From positions 1 through 58,804 of the forward strand of contig SVQI01000010.1 of NCBI GenBank assembly GCA_015065455.1: a DNA stretch of 58,804 bases, read 5' to 3'. Positions 1 to 8,986 of this stretch are shown piece after piece. Within the stretch, counting starts at the first letter, position 1. Each line of letters starts with the position of its first letter. The DNA comes from Oscillospiraceae bacterium (GTDB taxonomy: Bacteria; Bacillota; Clostridia; Oscillospirales; CAG-272). The notes beneath the pieces were generated by a model, which searched no databases, was not told where the DNA came from, and saw only the letters and a program-made list of their open reading frames with translations. The translations under genes were made by a program, and so were the position numbers.

Positions 1-142
1 TTTTCTTTTTTTACGTTACTTTCTTGCGTGCCAAGAAAGTAACCAAAGAAGGCACAAGGGGAGGAGAGTTCCGATCCTCCCCTCCCCTTGACCCCTCTCT
101 TTCAAACGGCCGAGGGCGTTCCTCCCTCGGTACCCCCCCTTT
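1..142. repeat. Dispersed multi-hairpin repeat, copy 1
   Basis: GC-rich block unlike the surrounding AT-rich DNA, repeated almost exactly at 19195-19334. It holds three consecutive hairpins: TTACTTTCTTG/CAAGAAAGTAA near 14-43, CAAGGGGAGGAG/CCTCCCCTCCCCTTG near 54-90, and CCGAGGG/CCCTCGG near 109-130. No reading frame of note crosses it. It probably starts upstream of the window edge. Confidence 0.85.
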
Positions 143-182
143 TGTTCGCAGAGCTGATATTGTGTAATTTATAGGGGACGGC

Positions 183-275
183 AAATTTGACCTCCATCTG
201 AGGAGGGAGGTGGCTCGGCAATAGGTAAATATAGAATATAATTATTCTTTGTTGCCGAGACGGAGTGAGAGAAGA
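183..275. repeat. Second dispersed repeat family, copy 1
   Basis: A GGGAGGTGG-type block follows CCTCCATCTGAGGA. A long hairpin, CTCGGCAA near 212 with TTGCCGAG near 253-260, comes next, then GACGGAGTGAGAGA. The same order (CCTCCATCTGA, GAGGGAGGTGG, a short hairpin, GACGGAGGGAGAGA) recurs at 19109-19166 with a different hairpin. The rest of 143-387 holds an AT-rich leader and no convincing gene. Confidence 0.65.
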
Positions 276-387
276 ACGAAAGATTTTTTATTAGAATATT
301 ATTTTTATTTAGTATTCGCCGAATGGAAATGCTTTCTTTTTTATATAATAATAAACAAGCATATATTTAAGAAAGGGGAATTGTTAG

Positions 388-1455
388 TTGGATTATTTGC
401 CAAAAGAAGGATACAAGAGAATACTTGTTCTAACCTTTTACGTCGTATTGGCGGTAGTTTTTGGATTCATCTTTTTTAAATATCTCTTAAAGCTGCTCTT
501 ACCATTCATTATTGCATGGTGCGTGGCTATGATAATAAAGCCAATGGCTGAAATCTTACACAAGAGGACAGGAATACCTAAAAAAATACTAAGTATCATA
601 CTTGTTTTAATAATTTTAATATTAATAGGCGCTTTGCTTTTTATGATAGTCGACAAGCTGTTATATGAATTCCGCGGTATAATTATTTTGTTAAACGCCA
701 ATGCTGACACGTGGATAAGCGATGCCTTAAAAGTAATTAACCGATTGCTTGATAAAATACCGTTTTTCAGTTCATTCGCAAGTGAGGAAGAGCTTCTTTT
801 TGAAATTACAGAGCTTTCAAAGGGGATGCTTACAAAATTTACTTCAAACGTGCCCAATATTCTGAAAACGGTTATAACCGTTTTACCCAATATGCTTTTT
901 ACTTCGCTTATTCTTATTATGGCGTCATATTATTTTTGCGCAGATTATACTGAAATAACAAATTATCTTTCAAATCTTCTTCCCCAAAAAACGAGAGGAA
1001 ATATATTATATTTAAAGCAAAAGCTTCAGGCTGTCGGTTTAAAAGTTATCAAAGGATACTTAATAACGATAGTTATAACCTTTATACAGCTTTATATAGG
1101 CTTCTTTATAATCGGAACGGAATACGCTTTTACCATTGCACTCGTAACTGCGCTTATTGATATATTGCCTGTCATCGGTGTAGGGACCGTTCTTATACCT
1201 TGGGCTTCTGTAAAAATAATAACGGGTTCGTATTATCAAGGATTTGGTCTTTTAATAATATTTGCTGTTGTGAGTGTGGTAAGGGAAATAGTAGAACCGA
1301 GGATAATAGGTAAAAGTATAGGGTTACACCCATTGGCTACTCTTTTCTCAATGTACATCGGTCTTGAAACTTGCGGTTTTTTGGGATTAATATCTTTTCC
1401 CGTTCTTGTAATAGTCATAAAAACCGTTCTTTCCAAGGGAGAGAAATATATATAA
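388..1455 (+). CDS. YtvI-like sporulation membrane protein (AI-2E transporter family)
   Basis: A 355-residue multi-pass membrane protein of the AI-2E exporter-like family (PF01594), closest to the YtvI branch that is annotated as sporulation integral membrane proteins. Hydrophobic segments lie near residues 12-52, 67-90, 160-182, 215-245, 250-275 and 310-350. The family's C-terminal signature GKSIGLHPLATLFSMYIGL is intact. It acts in the cytoplasmic or forespore membranes; the substrate is unknown. The TTG start at 388 is chosen because GAAAGGGG lies 9 bases upstream and the alternative frame at 249 lacks family similarity. It converges on spo0A and shares a terminator region with it. A general permease role outside sporulation cannot be excluded. 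Confidence 0.8.
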   Translation: MDYLPKEGYKRILVLTFYVVLAVVFGFIFFKYLLKLLLPFIIAWCVAMIIKPMAEILHKRTGIPKKILSIILVLIILILIGALLFMIVDKLLYEFRGIIILLNANADTWISDALKVINRLLDKIPFFSSFASEEELLFEITELSKGMLTKFTSNVPNILKTVITVLPNMLFTSLILIMASYYFCADYTEITNYLSNLLPQKTRGNILYLKQKLQAVGLKVIKGYLITIVITFIQLYIGFFIIGTEYAFTIALVTALIDILPVIGVGTVLIPWASVKIITGSYYQGFGLLIIFAVVSVVREIVEPRIIGKSIGLHPLATLFSMYIGLETCGFLGLISFPVLVIVIKTVLSKGEKYI

Positions 1456-1461
1456 AAAAAC

Positions 1462-1490
1462 AAAAAACCGTGAGGGGAACACGGTTTTTT
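1462..1490. terminator. Rho-independent terminator after the YtvI-like gene
   Basis: Perfect stem AAAAAACCGTG/CACGGTTTTTT with a 7-base loop. It can work in both directions and separates the convergent YtvI-like gene and spo0A. Confidence 0.85.
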
Positions 1491-1537
1491 GTTCTTAAAG
1501 TTATAAAACTTTAATGGGGAATAAAATAGGGATAGAT

Positions 1538-2311
1538 TTAGGAGAATTTATTTTTCAAACGCAAATTATCGGCAATCATGGCGATAAATTCGCTGTTTGT
1601 GGGCTTTCCTCGGTTGTTTTGAATCGTGTAGCCGAAATATGAGGTCAACGTGTCAATATCGCCTCTGTCCCATGCAACCTCGATAGCGTGTCTGATTGCT
1701 CGTTCAACTCTTGAGGATGTAGTGGAATACTTTTCTGCTACAGAAGGGTAGAGAACTTTTGTAACCGAGTTAATTATATTGTTATCTTCAATCGCCATCA
1801 TAATGGCGGTTCTCAGATACTGATAACCTTTTATGTGTGCGGGAACGCCTATCTGATGTATAATTTTTGTGATTTGGGTTTCCATATCTGTTTTTGAGCT
1901 GCTGTTCTTAATTCCAGTATTGTTAAAGCTCGACAATCTGTTTTTGTTTGTAATTCTTACGATACGTTCTTTAAGTGAGAAGTAGTCGAGAGGCTTAACA
2001 AGGCAATACTCAGCGCCCGCTTCTGTAGCCTCAAGAAAAATATTTTCGTTGTTTACAACTGATACTACGATAAATGCAGGTATCTTGTCAGTATTTTGTA
2101 CACTGCTTATTACTTTTACACAGTCAAGCTTTGAGAGCCACGCATCTATAATAACCACGTCGGGTTTGTTCTGTCTGATTTTATTGACCGCATCTTCGCC
2201 GTTTGTAGCAAGGTCAATTTGGTTAAATCCGTGTCGAATGAGATTGTCGCGACAGCTTGTACGAAAATCATAATTTTCGTCAGCAATCAATATTTTTATT
2301 GTTTGTTCCAT
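1538..2311 (-). CDS. spo0A: Sporulation master regulator Spo0A
   Basis: Response regulator of about 257 residues that, once phosphorylated by the sporulation phosphorelay or orphan kinases, binds 0A boxes and commits the cell to sporulation. The N-terminal receiver domain shows the acidic pair in [10 protein letters not shown], the phospho-acceptor Asp in [10 protein letters not shown] and the conserved Lys in CLVKPLDY. A variable linker follows. The C-terminal Spo0A DNA-binding domain contains the family block [12 protein letters not shown] and the recognition region [13 protein letters not shown]. The ATG at 2311 is preferred over an upstream one at 2368 because the receiver domain begins there and GGAG lies upstream. 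Its usual neighbour spoIVB is not adjacent but at 25205-26446. A 0A box lies upstream. Confidence 0.95.
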   Translation of the reverse strand: MEQTIKILIADENYDFRTSCRDNLIRHGFNQIDLATNGEDAVNKIRQNKPDVVIIDAWLSKLDCVKVISSVQNTDKIPAFIVVSVVNNENIFLEATEAGAEYCLVKPLDYFSLKERIVRITNKNRLSSFNNTGIKNSSSKTDMETQITKIIHQIGVPAHIKGYQYLRTAIMMAIEDNNIINSVTKVLYPSVAEKYSTTSSRVERAIRHAIEVAWDRGDIDTLTSYFGYTIQNNRGKPTNSEFIAMIADNLRLKNKFS

Positions 2312-2358
2312 TTTTACCACACACTCCGTTTTTACTTTTTTCTGTTTTCTATGAATAT

Positions 2359-2387
2359 ATATTACCATAATTTACCAATTTGCGCAA
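2359..2387 (-). promoter_or_regulatory. Putative vegetative promoter of spo0A
   Basis: On the minus strand, TTGCGC and TAATAT are separated by 17 bases, placing a start site about 40 bases before the spo0A ATG. The match to sigma-A consensus is moderate. Confidence 0.45.
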
Positions 2388-2421
2388 TACCTTTTTTATA
2401 AAAATACTCCACAAAAAAGAA

Positions 2422-2428
2422 TGTCGAA
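2422..2428 (+). promoter_or_regulatory. 0A box upstream of spo0A
   Basis: The heptamer TGTCGAA matches the Spo0A~P binding site consensus (TGNCGAA). It lies about 35 bases upstream of the putative -35 element, consistent with autoregulation of spo0A. Binding itself is inferred. Confidence 0.5.
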
Positions 2429-2523
2429 TATAGTTAATGTTTACCAAATATTACCAACTATGGTTGGGAAATAATTTTTTAGGTAAATAACGGCAGAAAA
2501 TTATAAAGCAAAACAAAAAATAA

Positions 2524-2547
2524 AGGGGAGCTAAAAAATGCTCCCCT
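2524..2547 (-). terminator. Terminator after rluB
   Basis: Stem AGGGGAGC/GCTCCCCT immediately after the rluB stop, followed on the minus strand by a T-rich run. It isolates rluB and its upstream genes from spo0A. Confidence 0.8.
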
Positions 2548-2553
2548 AAAAAA

Positions 2554-3273
2554 TTATGCCTTTTTTAAGTATTCGATCTGTGATTTTGTCAGGTGTCGCC
2601 ATTTTCCCGGAGCCAGATCTCCGAGCTTTATATTGCCTATTGCAACACGCTGAAGCTTTACAACCTCAAGTGAAGTTTGCTCACACATTTTTCGTATCTG
2701 GCGGTTTCTTCCCTCGTAGAGCTCCATTCTTATGACCGTAAAGTTTTCTTTTCTGGTTATAATATCGCATTGAACGGGCTGAATCTCATAATCGTCTATT
2801 ACCATTGAAGAGCTAAGTTTTTTCAGTTGTTCGGGGGTGATTTCTCCCTTTACCTTAACGTGATAAATTTTTGGAATACGGTGCTTTGGGTGTGTCAGCT
2901 TGTTTGCAAGCTCACCGTCATTTGTAAATAGCAACAATCCTTCGGAATCCATATCAAGTCTTCCTACGGGGTATACTCTGGTATTTACGTCAAAAACGAG
3001 CTCTGCAACGCATTTTCTTGATTTTTCATCAGACAGAGTAGTAACGTATCCCCTCGGTTTATTTAAAATTATATAGCATTTTCTTTCGGGAATCTTATCT
3101 TGCAGTGGCTTTCCTTTGTATGTAACCCGGTCCTTGCCGGGAATAATCTTTTGGCCGAGGAAGGCTGTTTCGCCGTTCACCTTAACTTTTCCCGCCTCTA
3201 TTTCCTTTTCGGCGGAGCGTCTGCTCATAATTCCAATTGTAGATATATATTTTTGAAGGCGAATTTCTTCCAT
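2554..3273 (-). CDS. rluB: rRNA pseudouridine synthase, RsuA/RluB family
   Basis: A 239-residue enzyme that isomerises a uridine in rRNA to pseudouridine, most likely in 23S helix 89 as RluB does. An N-terminal S4 RNA-binding domain (about residues 1-60, RLQKYISTIGIMSRRSAE) precedes the catalytic domain. The active-site motif GRLDMDSEGLLLFTNDGE (about 100-117) carries the catalytic Asp, and the late motif EGRNRQIRKMCE is present. It starts 14 bases after the carboxypeptidase stop, so the two are probably co-transcribed; rluB beside a dac gene and scpAB is a familiar Firmicute arrangement. An RsuA-type 16S target cannot be excluded from sequence alone. Confidence 0.9.
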   Translation of the reverse strand: MEEIRLQKYISTIGIMSRRSAEKEIEAGKVKVNGETAFLGQKIIPGKDRVTYKGKPLQDKIPERKCYIILNKPRGYVTTLSDEKSRKCVAELVFDVNTRVYPVGRLDMDSEGLLLFTNDGELANKLTHPKHRIPKIYHVKVKGEITPEQLKKLSSSMVIDDYEIQPVQCDIITRKENFTVIRMELYEGRNRQIRKMCEQTSLEVVKLQRVAIGNIKLGDLAPGKWRHLTKSQIEYLKKA

Positions 3274-3287
3274 ATTATATATTGCTC

Positions 3288-4385
3288 CTAAAAAAATGAA
3301 AATCTTTTTTTCTTAACTATCTTTTGTTCAACTTTGTCTTGTGTGACAAGATCAAGTCTGCCTATTTCTTCTCCGTTGTTGTAGAAAATAACTTGTCCGA
3401 CTGTTTCTCCTGTCATTACGGGTGCAAAGAGAAATCTGTCAAGAATAAGCTCGCTTGTTATTTGTGAGCCGTCTTTTTTGCAAGTGTACTTCATACTTTC
3501 GCTATTGCTGACAGTAATATAATCCTTGTCCCCTCCGACAACGGGCACTTTATAGCTCAGACTGCCTTTTTCTGCAAGGTTATGAGTGATTATACTTTCA
3601 AATCCCGTATCAAGCATAACGGTGTGGTCTTTCCAGTCGTTCGGCGCGTTTAACGTTACGGCAATAATAGTCGTTCCGTCCCTTTCGGCAGCTGATACGA
3701 GACATCTTCCGCATTTTTTGGTAAATCCCGTCTTGACTCCGATAGCTCCGTCATAAAGAGAAAGAAGCTTATTGTGGTTAACCAAAACGCGTGAGCCTTC
3801 ATCTTTGTTCAAAGGGATAACCGCCTTTTTTGTTGAGACAATTTTTTTGAACGTACTGTTTTGTAACGCGTTTTTTGTAATAATAGCAAGATCGTACGCG
3901 GTAGTATAGTGATTGTCGTCATACAGACCGTGAGGGTTTGTAAAATTGGTATTACAAAGGCCGAGGGACTTTGCCTTTTCGTTCATCATATTTGCAAAGT
4001 TATCGACACTTCCGCCTACTTCAATAGCTATAGCTGTAGCCGCATCGTTTGCGCTTTGAAGCAACAGCGCATAGAGCAACTGCTCCATTGTAAGCTGTTC
4101 GCCTCGTGCGAGGTATATTGACGAGCCTTCAACACCGATAGCTTCATCAGCAATTTTGACCGTTTTGTCAAGCGGACAGTTTTCTATTGCCACGAGGGCT
4201 GTCATAATTTTAGTCGTACTTGCCATTCCGCGTCTTGTATGAGCGTCCTTTTCGTAGACGACAATAGAACTGTTTCCGTCGATAACGACAGCGCTTTGCG
4301 CTGATATATTAATTGCCCGACAATCAATGCATATACTGCAGAACAGCAGTAGAGAGCATATTGCCGTACTTATAATTCTTTTCAT
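3288..4385 (-). CDS. D-alanyl-D-alanine carboxypeptidase (S11, DacF/DacB type)
   Basis: A 365-residue exported penicillin-binding protein that removes the terminal D-Ala from peptidoglycan stem peptides. A signal peptide covers roughly residues 1-24. The S11 catalytic motifs are all visible: SxxK in MASTTKIMTAL (Ser about 57), SxN in LLQSANDAATA, and KTG in GVKTGFTKKCGRC. The C-terminal beta-rich domain of DacA/DacF proteins follows, and a basic tail (QKIVKKKRF) may help membrane association. The clear CGGAG ribosome site supports the start at 4385. Position beside ytfJ and spo0A suggests the sporulation-associated DacF or DacB role in spore cortex structure; a vegetative role is possible. 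Confidence 0.9.
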   Translation of the reverse strand: MKRIISTAICSLLLFCSICIDCRAINISAQSAVVIDGNSSIVVYEKDAHTRRGMASTTKIMTALVAIENCPLDKTVKIADEAIGVEGSSIYLARGEQLTMEQLLYALLLQSANDAATAIAIEVGGSVDNFANMMNEKAKSLGLCNTNFTNPHGLYDDNHYTTAYDLAIITKNALQNSTFKKIVSTKKAVIPLNKDEGSRVLVNHNKLLSLYDGAIGVKTGFTKKCGRCLVSAAERDGTTIIAVTLNAPNDWKDHTVMLDTGFESIITHNLAEKGSLSYKVPVVGGDKDYITVSNSESMKYTCKKDGSQITSELILDRFLFAPVMTGETVGQVIFYNNGEEIGRLDLVTQDKVEQKIVKKKRFSFF

Positions 4386-4480
4386 ATACAGTACTCCGTA
4401 ATTTCTTTTTATGGGTATTCGATATATTTATTTGCTTTCGGAGTATTATATATTCAAAAGACAAAGTGTTAAATAATGCT

Positions 4481-4888
4481 TTATTCGCCTTTATTTTCTT
4501 TTGAAAAAACGTTTTTGATTTTTTCTAAGATATCAGGGCTTTTTTCAATAATGTTACCGACTGTTGAAATCTTATTTACAGTTGTATCGGGCGTGGACAT
4601 ATTGAGAAGCTCAACGGTCGAGTCGGGTTTGATAACGAGAAAAGCCATAGGAGTAACAGAAATACCTGTTCCTGAGCCTCCGCCAAAGTTATTATCCTTT
4701 GCTGCCTGTTCTTTCTTTGAAGCGTAGTCAAGACCGCCCGATGCAAAACCTAAAGACACTTTGGAAACGGGAATAATAGTAATACCGTTCTGTGTGCTTA
4801 TCGGTTCGCCGATAACAGTGTTTGCCTCAACGATTCCTTTAACACTGTCAAGTGTTGATTTGATAATATCGTTCTGTTTGCTATTCAT
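4481..4888 (-). CDS. ytfJ: GerW/YtfJ family spore protein
   Basis: A 135-residue protein of the GerW (YtfJ) sporulation family, linked in Bacillus to spore germination. The family core is clear: GEPISTQNGITIIPVSKVSLGF is followed by a Gly-rich stretch (NNFGGGSGTGISVTP) and a hydrophobic block (MAFLVIKPD). It has no signal peptide. AGGAGG lies 7 bases before the ATG. It is directly downstream of the DUF2953 gene, the order expected for ytfI-ytfJ, which supports both assignments. The biochemical activity of the family is not known. Confidence 0.9.
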   Translation of the reverse strand: MNSKQNDIIKSTLDSVKGIVEANTVIGEPISTQNGITIIPVSKVSLGFASGGLDYASKKEQAAKDNNFGGGSGTGISVTPMAFLVIKPDSTVELLNMSTPDTTVNKISTVGNIIEKSPDILEKIKNVFSKENKGE

Positions 4889-4920
4889 AATATCCTCCTG
4901 AATTTACGAGAATTTATTTT

Positions 4921-5580
4921 TTAATTTTCTTGTGTTGTTTTTTGCGACCTTCTTTTTAAAAATCCCATAAAGAATTTAAAAGCGAGAAACAACGAATGCC
5001 AAACCTTAAGGTTTAAAATAATATTTATTTCAGCATTACTTTTTTCTGACATAAAATCAGCATAAACGTTTATTCCATTGTGTTTTTTTACGTCAACGTT
5101 GGTTATGTTTGATAGAAGCTCAATTATATAAGCAACGCTTTGTGAAACAAGCCCGTATGTTACCGCTGTTTTTGAGGGGTCGGACGAGCCTATTTTGATG
5201 TTGAGCTTCAGAATCTCAAGTCTGAAATACTTTCCAAAAGGGGGCATTACGTATTCGAGTACGATTTTTATAAGCTCAAGAATTTCAGTAATTTGTTTTT
5301 TTCTGTCCTTATTTGCAGGCTGTTCTGTTTGTTTTTTCTGTTTTTTAAGTTCTTTTTTTGCATTTTTCTTTTCTATTTTTTTCTGTTTTTTGCGTAGTTT
5401 TTTTATTGAGTAATCTTTTGCTTTCGGTTTCTTTTGTTTTTTTGGAAATATAGGAATATTAAAAAAAAGTAATTTTAAATGTACGTCCAAGTCTTCGTTG
5501 TAGATAATACAAAGCCTTATCCTAAGATGCAGAAGTAAAATAATAAGCAAAAGCAATATTAAGGGTATAAGCCACCACAT
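4921..5580 (-). CDS. DUF2953 membrane-anchored protein (YtfI-like)
   Basis: A 219-residue protein with one N-terminal membrane helix (MWWLIPLILLLLIILLLHL) and a very lysine-rich linker at about residues 50-95 (KKQKKPKAKD through KELKKQKKQ). The C-terminal soluble domain matches the DUF2953 pattern (RLEILKLNIKIGSSDPSKTA, then a YADF block near residue 173). It is the usual upstream partner of ytfJ. A sporulation role is inferred from that pairing; the molecular function is unknown. Confidence 0.8.
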   Translation of the reverse strand: MWWLIPLILLLLIILLLHLRIRLCIIYNEDLDVHLKLLFFNIPIFPKKQKKPKAKDYSIKKLRKKQKKIEKKNAKKELKKQKKQTEQPANKDRKKQITEILELIKIVLEYVMPPFGKYFRLEILKLNIKIGSSDPSKTAVTYGLVSQSVAYIIELLSNITNVDVKKHNGINVYADFMSEKSNAEINIILNLKVWHSLFLAFKFFMGFLKRRSQKTTQEN

Positions 5581-5617
5581 ATTATTTTCCTCCTAAATCA
5601 AAATAAAACTTAAAAAA

Positions 5618-6217
5618 TTACTGTTCGTTCGTCTGTTCCGTGTCCGAGTTTTCAGAGGGGGGATTGTCCTCTTCGGTATCAAAGGAAAGCATTTCAACAG
5701 ACGGAAGCTGTTCAAGTGACGATAAACCGAAGCAACGGAGAAAGTCAAGTGTCGTACCGTAAAGGGAAGGTCTGCCGGGAACGTCAAGTCTGCCTTTTTT
5801 CTCAATAAGATTTTTTTCCATCAATAAAGCAACCGAATATGAACTGTCAAGTCCTCTGACCTGGTCTATGTATGCTCGCGTTACGGGTTGGTGATAAGCG
5901 ATTATCGCCAAAACCTCAAGAGAGGAGTTTGAAAGGTTTCCTCTTCCTTGCTTTACGCCGAGCGCAAGCTTTACCTGTGATTCATATTCACTCTTGGTAC
6001 AAAGCTGACATGCCTTGTCAAATCTGATAAGCTGAATACCGCGCGGAAGATCGGTGTTATTGTATTTTTCTTCATACATACATACGAGCTCTTTTGCGAC
6101 TGATGGGGTTACCTCAAGTATGTCTGCAAGTTTATCGTACGTAACGGGGTGTCCTGCCGCATACAGCACGGCCTCAATAATCTCGAGTTTTTTTGATATA
6201 TCAAGTTCATTCTGCAT
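5618..6217 (-). CDS. scpB: Segregation and condensation protein ScpB
   Basis: A 199-residue kleisin-associated subunit of the SMC-ScpAB condensin that compacts and segregates the chromosome. It has two winged-helix domains: one near residues 8-80 (EIIEAVLYAAGHPVTYDKLA) and one near 90-165 carrying the family signature LEVLAIIAYHQPVTRAYIDQ and the GRPSLYGTT turn. The acidic, disordered tail (EEDNPPSENSDTEQ) is typical. The start overlaps the scpA stop by 11 bases, indicating translational coupling and roughly equal production. Confidence 0.95.
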   Translation of the reverse strand: MQNELDISKKLEIIEAVLYAAGHPVTYDKLADILEVTPSVAKELVCMYEEKYNNTDLPRGIQLIRFDKACQLCTKSEYESQVKLALGVKQGRGNLSNSSLEVLAIIAYHQPVTRAYIDQVRGLDSSYSVALLMEKNLIEKKGRLDVPGRPSLYGTTLDFLRCFGLSSLEQLPSVEMLSFDTEEDNPPSENSDTEQTNEQ

Positions 6218-6965
6218 TTTCTGTAACTGCCTTTCGGTTTGAATGAGTATTCAAAATAATGTATAATTCGCCGTTTTCGTCTTCTTCAAGCTCAATTCTT
6301 CGTGCTTTTGCAAGCTCAAGAATCGCCATAAATGATGCGACGAGCTCGGAGCGGTTTTCGCAAAGAAGCATTAATTCGTCAAAGCTGTCTTTTGTTTTTA
6401 CGCGTAGTCTTTTTATGATGCAAAGAATTTTTTCGGAAACCGAAACCATTCTTCCTCGCAGAAGGGGAGCAAATACCTTTTCGGGCGGAGCTGAATACAG
6501 CTTGCTTCTGTTTATGAGTCTTACAAAAGCCTTGTGAAGCAATTCCGAATCCATATCCGTTGGCTGTTCATCTCTCTTTACGGGAAATGTGTCGCTTTCT
6601 TTTGCAAATCTGCCCGAATACTCGGAGAACATACCGTTAAGAAGGACTGCCGCCTCTTTAGCTCTTTTGTATTCAAGAAGCGCGGCGGCAAGGGCTGCTC
6701 TCGGGTCTTCTTCCTCTTCTTCATCGTTTTTAGGGAAGAGCATACGGCTTTTTATAAGCATAAGCTCAGATGCCATGGTTATAAATTCGCCGGCAATATC
6801 CATATCCATTTTCTCCATCTCGGAGAGGTATTCCATATACTGCTCAAGAATGAGAGATATCGGTATATCACATATATCAATTTTGTTTTTCGTTATAAGT
6901 GAGAGCAAAAGGTCAAGAGGACCTTCAAATACCTCAAGCTTATATTTTGGTTTAGTTTCGGTCAT
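6207..6965 (-). CDS. scpA: Segregation and condensation protein ScpA (kleisin)
   Basis: A 252-residue kleisin that bridges the SMC head domains and binds ScpB. The family N-terminal block FEGPLDLLLSLITKNKIDIC is intact, an acidic linker with a DEEEEEDPR-like run sits near residue 80, and the C-terminal winged helix that contacts the SMC head is present. The ATGA overlap with the upstream protease gene and the overlap with scpB place it inside a continuous operon. No smc gene lies in the window. Confidence 0.95.
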   Translation of the reverse strand: MTETKPKYKLEVFEGPLDLLLSLITKNKIDICDIPISLILEQYMEYLSEMEKMDMDIAGEFITMASELMLIKSRMLFPKNDEEEEEDPRAALAAALLEYKRAKEAAVLLNGMFSEYSGRFAKESDTFPVKRDEQPTDMDSELLHKAFVRLINRSKLYSAPPEKVFAPLLRGRMVSVSEKILCIIKRLRVKTKDSFDELMLLCENRSELVASFMAILELAKARRIELEEDENGELYIILNTHSNRKAVTENAE

Positions 6966-7657
6966 ATAAACAGTCCTATAATTATATCAATTATTTTTTG
7001 CATACCGCTTGACAATCCTGTGATCAAAAACGTCAACGGTCCGTCAAGGAGTCCTATAAACAAGCAAATCAAAAGAATCAGCTGTATAATCTGCTCGTAT
7101 TTCATAACCTTGAAATAAAGCCTATCGGGGAGAAACAAAAGCGCTATTCTTGAACCGTCGAGAGGCGGTATTGGAATAAGATTAAATATCGCCAACGACA
7201 AATTAAGAGAATGAAACATACTTAAGAAAGTGAGTAATACTGTGAAAATATTAAACACAAACTCACTTGAATTAAAAAACAGTCCGGTAGTTGTGAATAT
7301 CAAAATAGTGACGTTGTACAGTATAAGTCCCAAAAATGACAGAAGCACGTTTGATAAAGGACCTGCAAAAGCTGTAACAGCCATGCCTTTTCTTGGATTA
7401 TCAAAGTTTCTTGCATTTATGGGAACGGGTTTTGCCCATCCGAATCCAAACAGAAACATACAGACAGTACCCATAACGTCAAGATGTTTTACCGGATTCA
7501 GAGTAAGTCTGCCGAAGTTTCTTGCAGTCGAATCTCCCATCTTGTAAGCCGCATATCCGTGAGCGTATTCGTGGCAGGACAATGCAAGCAATACTATCGG
7601 GATACGAAGCAATAAACCTACAATATCAACTTTCCCTGAAAGAAGTTCAGAAATCAT
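6962..7657 (-). CDS. Site-2 protease-type metallopeptidase (M50, YwhC-like)
   Basis: A 231-residue polytopic membrane metallopeptidase. The zinc motif HEYAH (within LALSCHEYAHGYAAYKMGD, about residues 29-33) lies in the first membrane helix. The second motif, PPLDGSRI, which supplies the Asp ligand, comes near residues 160-170, and LAGPLSNVLLSF marks the conserved middle segment. It lacks PDZ domains, as in the short rhomboid-sized YwhC/Rv-like branch. It would cut transmembrane substrates, but none can be named. It overlaps lysA by four bases (ATGA). Confidence 0.85.
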   Translation of the reverse strand: MISELLSGKVDIVGLLLRIPIVLLALSCHEYAHGYAAYKMGDSTARNFGRLTLNPVKHLDVMGTVCMFLFGFGWAKPVPINARNFDNPRKGMAVTAFAGPLSNVLLSFLGLILYNVTILIFTTTGLFFNSSEFVFNIFTVLLTFLSMFHSLNLSLAIFNLIPIPPLDGSRIALLFLPDRLYFKVMKYEQIIQLILLICLFIGLLDGPLTFLITGLSSGMQKIIDIIIGLFI

Positions 7658-8949
7658 AAATCGTTCCTCATCAAATCATCGTAGCTTTCTCTTGCTACTG
7701 CAACGTATTTTTTGTCCTTTGAAACCATAACGACGGGGGGCTTCGGAAGTCTGTTATAGTTTGAAGACATAGAGTAGTTATATGCACCCGTGCACAAAAC
7801 TGCAAGGGTATCGTTCTTTACGGGTTTGGTAATTTTTACGTTTTCTGCGATAAGATCTCCGCTTTCGCAGCATCTTCCCGCAATAGTGCAAACGTAGTCT
7901 TTTTTATCGTTTGCTCTGTTTGCAACAACTACAGAGTAGATAGACTGATAGAGCGCATATCTTGGGTTATCGGGCATACCGCCGTCAATTGAAACGTAGT
8001 TTTTAAATCCCGTGATCTCTTTTACGCTTCCGATAGTGTAAAGCGTAATACCAGCCGCGGCAACAAGTGAACGTCCGGGTTCCATAAGGATTATAGGCAT
8101 TTTTATGCCGTTATTTTCAGCAAAGGATTTGATTTTTTCTGCAATCTTATCAATATTCTTGCCGTAGTCTATTTTTGCATCTTCTTCGATGTATCTTACC
8201 CCCATGCCTCCGCCGAGATTCAGAACGTTCATTTCATATCCGGTTTCATCCTTGATCTGCTTGATAAATCTGATCATAATATCAGCAGCATCAGTAAAAG
8301 GCTCACATTCAAATATCTGCGAACCAATATGGCAGTGAAGTCCGTCAAGAGTAAGGTTAGACATAGACAATGCATCTTTAACTATTTCCATAGCCTGACC
8401 TGTTTCAATAGCCGAGCCGAATTTGGAGTCTACGCTTCCGGTAACGACCGCCTTGTGTGTGTGAGGGTCAATTCCGGGAGAAATACGGAGTAAGATTTTC
8501 TGATTTATATTTCTTTCAGCTGCCTGTCTGTTCAATTCAACAAGCTCTTCTTTGTTGTCTACAACAAAATAACCTATCTTGCAGTCAAGGCCGAGCTTGA
8601 TATCGCTGTCTGTCTTGTTGTTTCCATGGAAAAAAACCTTTTCCATCGGGAATCCTGATTTGTAGACAGTATAAAGCTCTCCGCCCGATACAACGTCACA
8701 GCCGATGCCCTCTTCCTTTGCAATTTCATATATTCTCTTGCAAGAAAAGGCCTTGCTTGCGTAAAGGGGCATACTGCCTTTTCCAAAATTCTTCTCAAGG
8801 GCAGATTTGTATATTCTGCAATTCTGTCTTATCATATCCTCGTCCATAACGTAGAGAGGAGTTCCGTATTCTTTTGCCAATTCTACGGTATCGTAGCCGC
8901 AAAAGGTAAGTCGGTTTTGTGAGTTTATTCCTAAATTTTCGTGTAACAT
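7654..8949 (-). CDS. lysA: Diaminopimelate decarboxylase
   Basis: A 431-residue PLP enzyme (fold III) that decarboxylates meso-diaminopimelate to L-lysine. The PLP-binding Lys sits in LYASKAFSCK, the glycine-rich phosphate loop is LGGGMGVRY, and substrate residues appear in HCHIGSQ, EPGRSLV, CESGD and the C-terminal GAYNYSMSSNYN. Length matches the family. The ATG has an upstream GGAG. It lies among division and quality-control genes rather than in a lysine operon, and no lysine riboswitch is visible directly upstream. Confidence 0.95.
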   Translation of the reverse strand: MLHENLGINSQNRLTFCGYDTVELAKEYGTPLYVMDEDMIRQNCRIYKSALEKNFGKGSMPLYASKAFSCKRIYEIAKEEGIGCDVVSGGELYTVYKSGFPMEKVFFHGNNKTDSDIKLGLDCKIGYFVVDNKEELVELNRQAAERNINQKILLRISPGIDPHTHKAVVTGSVDSKFGSAIETGQAMEIVKDALSMSNLTLDGLHCHIGSQIFECEPFTDAADIMIRFIKQIKDETGYEMNVLNLGGGMGVRYIEEDAKIDYGKNIDKIAEKIKSFAENNGIKMPIILMEPGRSLVAAAGITLYTIGSVKEITGFKNYVSIDGGMPDNPRYALYQSIYSVVVANRANDKKDYVCTIAGRCCESGDLIAENVKITKPVKNDTLAVLCTGAYNYSMSSNYNRLPKPPVVMVSKDKKYVAVARESYDDLMRNDL

Positions 8950-8986
8950 AATTAAATCTCCGTTTTAAAATGACTTTGAAAATATA

